Origin: an uncultured Gammaproteobacteria bacterium
GTDB taxonomy: Bacteria; Pseudomonadota; Gammaproteobacteria; DRJJ01
Direction of reading: 5' to 3'
Length of the DNA stretch: 64,000 bases
Assembly (NCBI GenBank): GCA_947258795.1
Contig: CAMYJU010000002.1
Location: forward strand, 1-64,000
Of this stretch, positions 1 to 8,316 are shown in pieces. The notes under the pieces are model-generated. The model worked only from the letters and a program-made list of their open reading frames with translations. It was not told the origin of the DNA and made no database searches. Each line of letters opens with the position of its first letter. Position 1 is the stretch's first letter. The translations under genes were made by a program, and so were the position numbers.

Positions 1-373
1 GGCGTTGAATTTGCGCGTCAGGGAGTGTCATTTGCACCTTTTCATTAGCATTTATGGTGCGGATTAAGACCGATTAATTCGTCGTTATTTCACACCCATT
101 GCCAACAGTATAGTCAATTTCTCGATGAAAAAGCGGGAAAATCCGGATGTACCAAAATATAGGCAAGGGGTGCAAAAAATGACCAACAACTTCCATCTCC
201 TGGCTGGTCTTAGAACTGGTTCTCGCGAACGTGCACTGGCCACCCCCGACTGTGTATGTCATGAAAATTTGAGGCAAAACCGGGTCAGAGAACAACATTT
301 TCTAATATTAGCAACAATTGCTCTCTGACCCTTATTTTTATACTTAAAGTTGTTTGTCTCAATAAAGTTGCAT
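1..373. other. left-edge intergenic region with palindromic repeat
   Basis: I find no convincing gene here. Two overlapping open frames of 67 and 74 codons on opposite strands lack a recognisable domain and a ribosome-binding site. The only structure is an inverted repeat at 282-331, listed separately, which lies just beyond the end of the minus-strand CDF gene. Confidence 0.5.
282..331. repeat. imperfect palindrome with GGGTCAGAG / CTCTGACCC ends
   Basis: GGGTCAGAG at 282-290 is the exact reverse complement of CTCTGACCC at 323-331, around an AT-rich loop of about 32 bases. A similar GGGGTC-type palindrome lies at 15135-15190. This suggests a small dispersed repeat family of REP or MITE type; that class assignment is inference. 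It could also act as a structural end for the metal operon transcript. Confidence 0.5.
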
Positions 374-1006
374 TTAGCTCTCATGGTTGATGTTGTTTTT
401 CTGTATGGCCGCTGAAAGTTCAGTTTTTGCATCATTTAGAATCAGTCTTGACCCTCTGAGTATAACGACTGAGATAATGATCCCGATAATGATATCTGGC
501 CAACGGTTGTCTAAAGTCCAAACCAGTACGCCACCGGTGATGACACCCAGATTGGCAATTACATCATTGGTCGAAAAAATCCAGCTGGCGCGCATATGAA
601 CTTCACCGTCTTTGTGTTTATGAATCAGAATGAGACAGATGACATTCGCCAATAGTGCAGCGACACCGACACTCATCATCAATGTTGATCCGGGCTCACT
701 GCCATATATGATGCGTCGGAGTATATCGACGAGTATTAAACCACCCAGTGCCGCCTGGAAATAGCCACTGATCATAGCGGCCCTGGCTTTATCAGACGCC
801 GCACGTCCTACGGCATAAAGCCCGATTCCATAAACAACTGCGTCGGCAAACATATCAATTGAATCAGCTATCAATGCCGTGGATTCAGCAAGCCAGCCCA
901 GACTTATCTCGACGCCAAACATCACCGCGTTAATGGTCAGCAACCAGTACAAAACACGTTTTTGTGACTGGTTCTTTATTTCAACTTCACAACCACAATC
1001 GCTCAT
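374..1006 (-). CDS. short CDF-family cation efflux transporter
   Basis: This 210-residue protein belongs to the cation diffusion facilitator family, inner-membrane proton-coupled exporters of divalent metals. It shows the family's transmembrane helices, starting with LYWLLTINAVMFGVEIS, and an acidic DxxxD site in helix 2 (ADSIDMFAD) where zinc members have HxxxD. In helix 5 the equivalent stretch is FSTND, so the usual histidine is missing. The C-terminal cytoplasmic metal-sensing domain of typical 300-residue members is absent; the protein stops soon after the last helix. The N-terminus carries a CGC motif that could bind thiophilic metal. It is the last gene of the metal operon, 30 bases after the DUF411 gene. 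Metal specificity is unknown. Confidence 0.85.
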   Translation of the reverse strand: MSDCGCEVEIKNQSQKRVLYWLLTINAVMFGVEISLGWLAESTALIADSIDMFADAVVYGIGLYAVGRAASDKARAAMISGYFQAALGGLILVDILRRIIYGSEPGSTLMMSVGVAALLANVICLILIHKHKDGEVHMRASWIFSTNDVIANLGVITGGVLVWTLDNRWPDIIIGIIISVVILRGSRLILNDAKTELSAAIQKNNINHES

Positions 1007-1036
1007 ATGTAAAAATAACCAGAATTAGAAATACAA

Positions 1037-1486
1037 TCAATGTGTGACAAACACTTCTGTATTACCGGTATTTTTATCAAATGTCATGACATTGTATTTT
1101 TCCTTTGTATTACCTTGCTCCATACCAGGCGAACCAATGGGCATACCAGGTATCGCGATTCCTGTGACATCTGGGCGTAGTAACAATAGCCGCTTTATAT
1201 CACGGATGGTGGCATGACCTTCCACTACATAGCCATCAATCACCGCTGTGTGACAGGCAGCCAGTTTCTCCGGGACGCCGAGCCGCTTTTTCTCCGCAAA
1301 CACATCACGTGTATTAATCTCAGTGACATTGAAATTATGTTTTTTTAAATAACTTATCCACTTGTTACAGCAGCCACATTCCGGATTTTTGTACATCGTT
1401 ATCTCTTTGGAAATAACGTCTACTGCGTATGCGGCTGTCCCGAAGCCCAGATTCAGGATTAATATTAATACTATTTTCATCATCAT
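1037..1486 (-). CDS. DUF411 periplasmic metal-binding protein
   Basis: This 149-residue protein opens with a signal peptide (IVLILILNLGFGTAAYA) and continues as a DUF411 domain. The domain is thioredoxin-like at its start (MYKNPECGCCNKW) and keeps the CGCC cysteine cluster, a later ACHT motif and the G-H-A segment before the LLLLRPDVTGIAIPGMP stretch typical of the family. DUF411 genes commonly sit in copper and other heavy-metal resistance loci. I infer a periplasmic metal-binding or chaperone role. It lies between the RND pump gene (about 110 bases upstream) and the CDF gene and is probably co-transcribed with both. Confidence 0.85.
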   Translation of the reverse strand: MMMKIVLILILNLGFGTAAYAVDVISKEITMYKNPECGCCNKWISYLKKHNFNVTEINTRDVFAEKKRLGVPEKLAACHTAVIDGYVVEGHATIRDIKRLLLLRPDVTGIAIPGMPIGSPGMEQGNTKEKYNVMTFDKNTGNTEVFVTH

Positions 1487-1595
1487 CTCCTAATATTATG
1501 CACGTGGTGGACATTATTAACACCAACTACAGCACACCAACAAGCTAGGAACACCCTACACTAAGGCATATCGGCTCGAACAGATATTCCGCGTC

Positions 1596-4500
1596 TTATC
1601 CTGGTTTATATTTTTGGCGCGAGAACGTCTCGAATAGCACAGGTAATACAAACAGTGTAAGCAATGTCGAAGAAAACAAACCACCCACCACCACGGTAGC
1701 TAAGGGGCGTTGTACTTCCGAACCAACACCGCTGGCCAATAACATAGGAATCAGCCCAAGGGCGGCAATGAAAGCCGTCATGAGTACCGGCCGCAGGCGT
1801 GATTGCGCACCTTCGAAAATGGCATCGCCAATGGCATTGCCACCTTCCAACCGCGTGTTGATCGCATTGACCATCACCACACCATTGAGCACCGCTACAC
1901 CGAACAGGGCGATGAACCCGATTGAACCGGGTACGGAAAGATATTGTCCCGAGAAAAACAGGGCCGCAATACCACCGATCAAGGCCAGCGGCACGTTCAA
2001 CATGATCAACAAGGCCTGCCCTACTGAGTTAAAGGCAAAATATAACAATAAAAAGATCAATCCCAGTGACAAAGGTACGACGATCATTAGCCTCGCTTGC
2101 GCGCGTTGCTGGTTTTCAAATTGACCGCCAAAGACTACACTGTAACCGGCCGGCAAATCGATTTCGGAACGAATACGCTGATCGATCTCGGCCACCAGGC
2201 CGCCCATATCCCGGCCTTCAACATTAGTCTGAATCACCACGCGGCGTTGCACATCATCGCGTCGAATCTGTGGCGGACCTGACTCAATCTCCACTTTGGC
2301 AACATCGCCCAGACGTACCCAGGCACCATCGGTTGCTTGTAAGATCAGACTGCGAATCGCTTCGATACTATTGCGGTGTTGTTCTGCCAAGCGTACGTAA
2401 ATATCGTAGCGTTCATTGCCGCGAATCACCTGGCCGGCTTCCTGCCCGCCAATGGCATCACTGACCAGGCTCATCACCTGATCGACAGGGATACCATAAC
2501 GGGCCAGTTTGTCGCGATCCGGCCGCACCACGAGTTGCGCCTCGCCTTCAGTTTGCTCCAGCGCTACGCCGCGTGTCCCTTCAATGCGTTTAACCAGTGC
2601 TTCAATTTCCTTACCTTTGGATACCAGGGCATTGAGATCCGGACCAAAAAATTTGATCGCCAACTGCGCTTTCACGCCAGAGAGCAATTCGTCCACGCGT
2701 GTGGCTATCGGTTGTGAGAAGTTGAACAATAAACCGGGCACGATGGACATCTTTTCTTCCATCAAGACCTGCAAGGCCTGTCGATCAGTCGCCGTTTCCC
2801 ATTCATCTACCGGTTTTAGGCCAATGAATATTTCGATGTTGGAGACCGGTTCTGGATCGCCCCCCACTTCGGCACGACCAATGCGACTGGAGGCATAGGT
2901 GACTTCAGGAAAAACCATGAGCTGTTGTTCGAGTTTTTCTGCCACTACCAGGGCATTGTCCAGGCTGGTGGAAGGGGCAAGCGTGACACGCACGTTGATG
3001 GTCCCTTCTTCAAGTTCCGGTACAAACTCGGTACCCAAAAACGGGACCAGTATCAGCGAGGCCACAAACAAGACGATAGCGCTGGTGACAACCGTCGGCT
3101 TTTTTAGCAATGCCTGTTGCAGACGCAGGCGATACTGTTTTTCAATAGGCTGCAACACCGGGCTGTGCTTTTCCTGCACGCCCTGTTTGAATACATATGA
3201 AGCCAGTGCCGGGATCACCATCAACGCCACGAGTAAAGAGGCGAACATGGCCAGTACAATCGAGATGGCCATTGGTTGAAACAGCTTGCCTTCCACGCCT
3301 TCCAGGCTGAACAGTGGCGCAAACACGATTGCGATGATCAGCACCGCAAAGAAAACCGGGCGCCCGACTTCCTTGGCCGCTTGCTGAATACGTATCGTCA
3401 TACCGTGCGTATCATGCCTTGAGTCATAGGGATGCTCGTCGTCTTCGGCCTGTGTTTGCTGTCCCGTGTAATCGGGATCGGCATGGGTCAGGTGACTGAA
3501 AATATGTTCCATCATCACGACTGAACCATCCACCATCATACCAATGGCGATTGCCAGACCCCCCAGCGACATGAGATTGGCCGAGACCCCCCAATGGGCC
3601 ATGACCATTAAGGCGAGCCCGATTGAAATGGGGATCGATAATAAAACCAGTAGCGTCGCTCGTATATTCATCAGGAACAACAACAATACGATAATGATCA
3701 GTACAAAGGCCTCCAGCAGTGCCTTGCTGACCGTATTGACGGCTTTACTGACCAGATCAGATTGATCATAAAAAGGATCCAGGATGACACCATCCGGCAG
3801 AGCTTGTTGAATAATGGGCAGGCGCTCTTTAATACCATCAATGGATGCCTTGGTATTGGCACCCATGCGTTTCATGACAATACCCACGACAACTTCACCC
3901 AGTTGTTGTGGTTGACCCTGTTCATCACGCAAGGTCATGGTAACGGCGCCTTGTCGGATTTCCGCACCAAAACGCACCTTGGCCACATCACTGACTTTGA
4001 CAACGGTACCATCATGCTGTTTGAGAGGCACATTACCGATGTCGCGCAGACCGTCCTCACCACTGCGAACCCAGCCAACACCACGAATTATCAATTGCTC
4101 GGCACCGCGATCCATGTACCAGCCACCGGCATTACGGTTGTTAGTTTCCAGTGCCTCGGCTACATCCCGCGGACTCAGGTTGAAACTTAACAGGCGCTGC
4201 GGCTCCAGTTGTACCTGGTATTGACGCACTTCACCGCCGAAAGACAGCACTTCGGTCACACCATCGACCGGCATCAGTAATAACTTCACCACCCAATCAT
4301 TTAAACTGCGCAAAGTGAGCGCATCATACTGACCGGGTTTTTCTGAACGGATCATGTACTGATAGATCTGCCCCAGTCCTGATGTATTCGGCCCCATCGC
4401 CGGGATACCGACACCTTCGGGTATTTGTTCACGCGCCGCCTGTAACCTTTCAAAGACCAGCTGCCTCGCAAAATAAATATCCGTACCTTCCTTGAAAACC

Positions 4501-4784
4501 ACCGTGATCCCCGATAATCCGGTCTTGGAAATCGAACGCACCTCCTCCACATCGGGCAGACTGTACATCACCGCCTCAATCGGAAAAGTCACGAGTTGTT
4601 CCAGTTCTTCGGCGGCCAAACCCGGTGCCTCAGTATTCACCGTGACCTGGACGTTGGTTACATCGGGAAAGGCATCCAGGTTCAGCTTGGGTAAAATTAG
4701 AAAGCTACCAAACAATATGGCGATCAGGGCCAATACAACCAACAGGCGACTGCCGACGGCAATATCAATCAATTTATTTAACAT
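1596..4784 (-). CDS. CzcA/CusA-type heavy-metal RND efflux pump
   Basis: This 1062-residue inner-membrane RND transporter of the heavy-metal efflux (HME) class has the usual family length. It has an N-terminal helix, two large periplasmic loops and two groups of membrane helices. The helix-4 proton-relay motif GLAIAIGMMVDGSVVMMEH lies at residues 409-427, with the key aspartate at 419. This motif matches neither the DFG-type motif of zinc/cobalt/cadmium CzcA nor the AIGAMVDAA motif of copper/silver CusA, so the substrate is left open. The gene follows the adaptor gene by 12 bases and forms a complete tripartite CBA efflux system with the two genes upstream. An acidic, His-containing cytoplasmic loop (about residues 433-460) follows helix 4. 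Confidence 0.95.
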   Translation of the reverse strand: MLNKLIDIAVGSRLLVVLALIAILFGSFLILPKLNLDAFPDVTNVQVTVNTEAPGLAAEELEQLVTFPIEAVMYSLPDVEEVRSISKTGLSGITVVFKEGTDIYFARQLVFERLQAAREQIPEGVGIPAMGPNTSGLGQIYQYMIRSEKPGQYDALTLRSLNDWVVKLLLMPVDGVTEVLSFGGEVRQYQVQLEPQRLLSFNLSPRDVAEALETNNRNAGGWYMDRGAEQLIIRGVGWVRSGEDGLRDIGNVPLKQHDGTVVKVSDVAKVRFGAEIRQGAVTMTLRDEQGQPQQLGEVVVGIVMKRMGANTKASIDGIKERLPIIQQALPDGVILDPFYDQSDLVSKAVNTVSKALLEAFVLIIIVLLLFLMNIRATLLVLLSIPISIGLALMVMAHWGVSANLMSLGGLAIAIGMMVDGSVVMMEHIFSHLTHADPDYTGQQTQAEDDEHPYDSRHDTHGMTIRIQQAAKEVGRPVFFAVLIIAIVFAPLFSLEGVEGKLFQPMAISIVLAMFASLLVALMVIPALASYVFKQGVQEKHSPVLQPIEKQYRLRLQQALLKKPTVVTSAIVLFVASLILVPFLGTEFVPELEEGTINVRVTLAPSTSLDNALVVAEKLEQQLMVFPEVTYASSRIGRAEVGGDPEPVSNIEIFIGLKPVDEWETATDRQALQVLMEEKMSIVPGLLFNFSQPIATRVDELLSGVKAQLAIKFFGPDLNALVSKGKEIEALVKRIEGTRGVALEQTEGEAQLVVRPDRDKLARYGIPVDQVMSLVSDAIGGQEAGQVIRGNERYDIYVRLAEQHRNSIEAIRSLILQATDGAWVRLGDVAKVEIESGPPQIRRDDVQRRVVIQTNVEGRDMGGLVAEIDQRIRSEIDLPAGYSVVFGGQFENQQRAQARLMIVVPLSLGLIFLLLYFAFNSVGQALLIMLNVPLALIGGIAALFFSGQYLSVPGSIGFIALFGVAVLNGVVMVNAINTRLEGGNAIGDAIFEGAQSRLRPVLMTAFIAALGLIPMLLASGVGSEVQRPLATVVVGGLFSSTLLTLFVLPVLFETFSRQKYKPG

Positions 4785-4796
4785 GTCGTCGTACCC

Positions 4797-6008
4797 TCAA
4801 TGGTTATGTGCTTCAAAACCGCTTTTCGCCAGTTCTGACTGCACGAAAAACGCGCCTTGGGTGACAACACGGGTACCTGGCTTAATACCATCGATCACCG
4901 CCAGTCCATCGCTGATATTTTTAACTTCAACTTCAACCGCTTTAAATTCACCAGGCTTTTCCTGCTCGACCATGACTTGCCAATCACCATCCGTACTACG
5001 CAATACCGCCACTTCCGGTAGCTGGATGGCCCTGCCTTTATTGCGTGTGGCAATAAAGACCGTGACAAACATACCTGCATGGAGCTGGTGTTTTACATTA
5101 TCCACTTCAAGGCGGACGGCAGAGGTACGCGTGGTTTCATCCAGGGTATGATGTAGCTGGATCACTTTGGCGGGGAAGCGCTGCTCATCAAGCAGTATCT
5201 CGGCAGAATTACCCACATCAACTTGACCGGCGATGGTTGGAGTCACGCTCGCTTCGACCCACATCAGCGATTCATCGGCAATCACCATCAATTCATAACC
5301 GGCCTCGACACGTTCTCCAATGATAAACTTGTCATGTAAAACACGACCTGACTGTTGAGCCACGAATTTGAATGAACCATCCGCACTACGCTTTTGTGAT
5401 AACAGTGCCTTGATTTCCTTATCGCTCATACCAACGGCTTTCACGTAGGCATAGGCTTTGTCATAATCTATTTTTGCGGTGATATAACGTCGTTCTGAGA
5501 CGACCTTGCGACCGAGCTTTTTGACGCGTTGCCATTCTTTTTCAGCTAATAACAATTGACCTTGAGCTTCTGCCATTTCGACACTGGACAAGGTCACCAG
5601 TGGCTGCCCCTGATTGACTTCATCGCCCAGTTTGGCGTGGCGTCCAATAACCTGTGCATTAATCCGGGGAGTAACCTTGATGGTACGATAGGCGTTCAAC
5701 TTGATTTCACCGGGTGCACGTACTCGCGCTGCAACATCCTTCAGCGCTAGTGCTTCGACGACGATATTGGCAGCCTTCATTTGCGCCGATGTTAACCGAA
5801 CAATACCTTCTTCCTCATGTTCATCCGTTTTATCCTCGTCATGATGCTCCTCATCCTTGTGTTTGTTGTGATCATCATGATCTTTTTCCTTGTGCCCCTC
5901 ATGCTCGACATGATTATTTTCCTTGGCAGGTGTATTTGTTACAGCATCACTCTGGCTGCAAGCCGTGAATGTAATGAGTGTAAAGAAGAATAAAATAGTA
6001 CGTAACAT
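4797..6008 (-). CDS. His-rich periplasmic adaptor (CzcB/CusB type) lipoprotein
   Basis: This 403-residue membrane-fusion protein links the RND pump to the outer-membrane channel. The start has a lipoprotein signal with lipobox-like FTAC, so the mature protein is probably anchored through Cys17. It is followed by a very His/Asp/Glu-rich segment of about 45 residues (many HxxH and DDHNKHK-like runs), a likely metal-collecting sequence. The adaptor core follows: barrel-sandwich hybrid halves (for example KVTPRINAQVIGRHAKLGDEV), a helical hairpin and the beta-barrel. The stop is separated by 12 bases from the pump start, and the channel gene ends one base upstream of its start, so the three are tightly coupled. 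Confidence 0.92.
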   Translation of the reverse strand: MLRTILFFFTLITFTACSQSDAVTNTPAKENNHVEHEGHKEKDHDDHNKHKDEEHHDEDKTDEHEEEGIVRLTSAQMKAANIVVEALALKDVAARVRAPGEIKLNAYRTIKVTPRINAQVIGRHAKLGDEVNQGQPLVTLSSVEMAEAQGQLLLAEKEWQRVKKLGRKVVSERRYITAKIDYDKAYAYVKAVGMSDKEIKALLSQKRSADGSFKFVAQQSGRVLHDKFIIGERVEAGYELMVIADESLMWVEASVTPTIAGQVDVGNSAEILLDEQRFPAKVIQLHHTLDETTRTSAVRLEVDNVKHQLHAGMFVTVFIATRNKGRAIQLPEVAVLRSTDGDWQVMVEQEKPGEFKAVEVEVKNISDGLAVIDGIKPGTRVVTQGAFFVQSELAKSGFEAHNH

Positions 6009-6009
6009 C

Positions 6010-7296
6010 TTACTGATTCCTTATGTCGTTGAGTTGCAGCCATGATTCAATTTTCGCAGTGGCGCCCAGCCAGTGAAGCCAGCTGGACCAGACAGTGCTT
6101 TGCAATTCGATACCCGCTGACTGGGTATCGAGGTTTTGTTTGATTTGTACGAGGTAATCCGTGGTACTCAGATCACCGGCCTGCCATAAACGCTTGAGTA
6201 GCTTGAGCTGGCGATCCATACTGACCTTGCCGGTTGACAGCCATTGCTGCCAGGCTTGCTGTATCAGTTGATATTGTCGTGTGCGGCTGGCGATATCGCT
6301 TTTCAGATCACGATAGGCTTGTTGCGCCAGTTGCTCAGTCTGTAAATACGCTTTCCTGGCCGCTTCAATCTCGGCAGTGAAGTTATTGCGGACATTAAGC
6401 GGAATCGTCAGGGTCAAGCCGGCGAGCGATTCCTCATCCTCTTTACCGCCGCGTATCGCAATCGTCGGGTCGGCACTGCTTTCACTTTCACGCAGCGCAA
6501 TCGTGGTTTTGCTCGCCGCGACATTGGCGCGGACCATACGCATTTGCGGTAATGTCAGAATATACACATCAAGGTCAGCTGGAACATTCACTTCCTGGAA
6601 GGCAATGGCAATATCCGGGAGATGATAACCACCCGCACCAGGTGCCTGTCCAAAAACAGCGATAAAGGTCTGCTCTGCGGCAACCTGTTCGGCCACTATC
6701 GTGGCATTGTTCAAAACAGTTTCGTTATAAGCCAGTTGCGCCAGGACGAGTTCAACCTGGTTGATATCACCTGCCGCATGTTTTTTGCGAGCCAGCGTAT
6801 AAAATTCCTGCATGAGTTTTGAACGTTGATTGGATAACTCCGCTAACCGAGTCTTGTTCTGATAATCACTTAAGGTGATGAGTAAATCCTGGATTAAAAG
6901 CTGGCGTTCTTGTTGAAACCTTGCCTGGGCCGCATCGACTTGATGTTTGGCGATCTGTGTTTTGGCACCGCGTTGATCGCCCCAGTCAATGGTTTGGCTG
7001 ATGCCGAGGGTTGTTGTGCGGATATCGGTATTTTCCGTCTCCAGTTCCAGCTCGGGGTTATATATGGCCTGCTCTGCGGCATTAAGATTTGCTTTGACCG
7101 AATCCAGCTTGGCCTGTGCCGCTATAAAACGAGGATGATTCGGTAATACCCGTCGTATAAAACCCTGAATGTCTTCCGGGGCCGCTTTAACGTTCTGATC
7201 ACCCGCTGCGAGTACGTGATTGCCAGACAGCATGACATTGAATGCCAGCACGACAAACACAACCAAGCGAATAAATCGCTGTTGCATGAATAACAT
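6010..7296 (-). CDS. TolC/CzcC-family outer-membrane efflux protein
   Basis: This is the outer-membrane channel of the tripartite metal efflux system. It shows two TolC-type repeats of long coiled-coil helices (PRFIAAQAKLDSVKANLNAA and later EIEAARKAYLQTEQLAQQ) and the TIDWGDQRGAK stretch typical of CzcC. I chose the ATG at 7296 (MLFMQQRF), which has AAGAAGG upstream and puts a normal signal peptide first; the frame is open to 7338. It ends one base before the adaptor gene begins. The mature channel would be about 400 residues, normal for the family. Confidence 0.9.
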   Translation of the reverse strand: MLFMQQRFIRLVVFVVLAFNVMLSGNHVLAAGDQNVKAAPEDIQGFIRRVLPNHPRFIAAQAKLDSVKANLNAAEQAIYNPELELETENTDIRTTTLGISQTIDWGDQRGAKTQIAKHQVDAAQARFQQERQLLIQDLLITLSDYQNKTRLAELSNQRSKLMQEFYTLARKKHAAGDINQVELVLAQLAYNETVLNNATIVAEQVAAEQTFIAVFGQAPGAGGYHLPDIAIAFQEVNVPADLDVYILTLPQMRMVRANVAASKTTIALRESESSADPTIAIRGGKEDEESLAGLTLTIPLNVRNNFTAEIEAARKAYLQTEQLAQQAYRDLKSDIASRTRQYQLIQQAWQQWLSTGKVSMDRQLKLLKRLWQAGDLSTTDYLVQIKQNLDTQSAGIELQSTVWSSWLHWLGATAKIESWLQLNDIRNQ

Positions 7297-7383
7297 AATC
7301 CTGAAACCTTCTTCAATAATACAGATTGACAAACGCACAACACCCTCTGGTGTGTGCAGTCACAATAAATTTACGAAAAGGTA

Positions 7384-7704
7384 TTAGGAGATGGGGGGCG
7401 GTATGGGGGGTTGGTAGCTCAGTGAGGAAGTGTGATTCTTTACAGTAGACTCATGACGGTCACTTGCCGCTTGTATATCTATCTTACAATTTGAGAATAC
7501 CCCGACAAAATGCCCACTGGCATGGCAAAAGTGATTGCAGTTACCAGTTGAGTCGTCATGATTGTCAGATGGTTGCGTGTCGAGTTGCCATGAATTACTA
7601 CTATTAGGGCCATTATCAAGGTCATCACTATGGATTGCCCACGCAGACTGGGTGACCAGCACGCTAATGATCAGCAGGATGTTCAAAACGCAACGCATAT
7701 TCAA
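7384..7704 (-). CDS. small exported Cys/His protein leading the metal operon
   Basis: This 106-residue protein has a clear signal peptide (VLNILLIISVLVTQSAWA). The mature part is rich in His, Asp, Ser and Asn, with a CNHFCHASGH cluster that could bind metal and a proline-rich tail (YQPPIPPPIS). Small proteins with such a C/H cluster and a PPI-P-PI tail often open czcCBA-type operons; I know no assigned function. It is the first gene of the operon, 87 bases before the channel start at 7296. A periplasmic metal-binding role is inference. Confidence 0.6.
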   Translation of the reverse strand: MNMRCVLNILLIISVLVTQSAWAIHSDDLDNGPNSSNSWQLDTQPSDNHDDSTGNCNHFCHASGHFVGVFSNCKIDIQAASDRHESTVKNHTSSLSYQPPIPPPIS

Positions 7705-8100
7705 AGCCTATCGGAGTTATCCGCATTATTCAATCAATTATGTGCCATTTTGTGGATCAATCAGTATTTCAACAGTGGTACTGCGAGACTTAACCGGATT
7801 GGTCTGGCAGGACTGGGTATACTGGTTCAGGGTTTATAGTGAACAATTATGGTATTGATTTATATGTAATCCATGCTCATTGTGAACAAACCGCTAAGCT
7901 TGCAAGATCAGCTAAAACGTAAATGGCTTTGGCTGCCTAATATTATCAATAAATTTTTTTTAATTTTATTCACAGATATACTTGGATGTCTATTTAGAAT
8001 ACTTACAATTCTATAATTCTACTTAAACTAATAATTACAATAAGTTATAACATATTCTTAAGGTAATATCTGTTTGGAAAGCAACTGATAAGTCTTTATC
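7705..8100. other. AT-rich region upstream of the metal operon
   Basis: This stretch should contain the promoter of the minus-strand metal operon. I could not identify a MerR-type 19-base-spacer promoter with confidence. A 48-codon plus-strand frame beginning at the ATG near 7873 (MLIVNKPLSLQDQLKRKW) is hydrophobic towards its end but has no ribosome-binding site, so it is not called. No RNA gene or repeat was seen. Confidence 0.3.
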
Positions 8101-8274
8101 CTATTTTGTCATGAGTGGCATGAAGAACACCTTTCCAAACGCGATCGCGTCTTTCAATGTAAACAGACTAATATTTTCCAGATCGTCTCCCTTCCACTGC
8201 TGTGCTGTTGCCGGATCTTTTAAAAATACCATTTTGGTACACATACTATAGGCAGTAGTGCCTCCTATATCGTC
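8101..8274 (-). pseudogene. C-terminal fragment of a MerB-like organomercurial lyase
   Basis: Read on the minus strand, 8274-8101 encodes about 57 residues ending in a TAG stop. It begins directly after an in-frame TGA and has no proper start; the first ATG is at 8244. The peptide contains SMCTKMVFLKDPATAQQW and later LKDAIAFGKVFF. This lines up with the C-terminal part of MerB, where SFCCHVHFFAS...A.DW...L.....EAFGLG is conserved and the cysteine is catalytic. The N-terminal half, including the other active-site Cys and Asp, is missing; the space upstream is taken by the 1371-residue gene. I infer an eroded mercury-resistance gene next to the metal efflux operon. Confidence 0.5.
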
Positions 8275-8316
8275 TCAGTTAAAAAAAGTTTGGATCGATG
8301 AAGTGATTTCAGGTTC

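Noticed and set aside
125-328. 67-codon plus-strand frame at the left edge
   Set aside because: It ends inside the palindrome at 282-331, lacks a ribosome site and reads like noncoding sequence.
4492-5151. 219-codon open frame on the plus strand
   Set aside because: It lies antisense to the RND pump and adaptor genes, which have clear family signatures; no ribosome site or domain.
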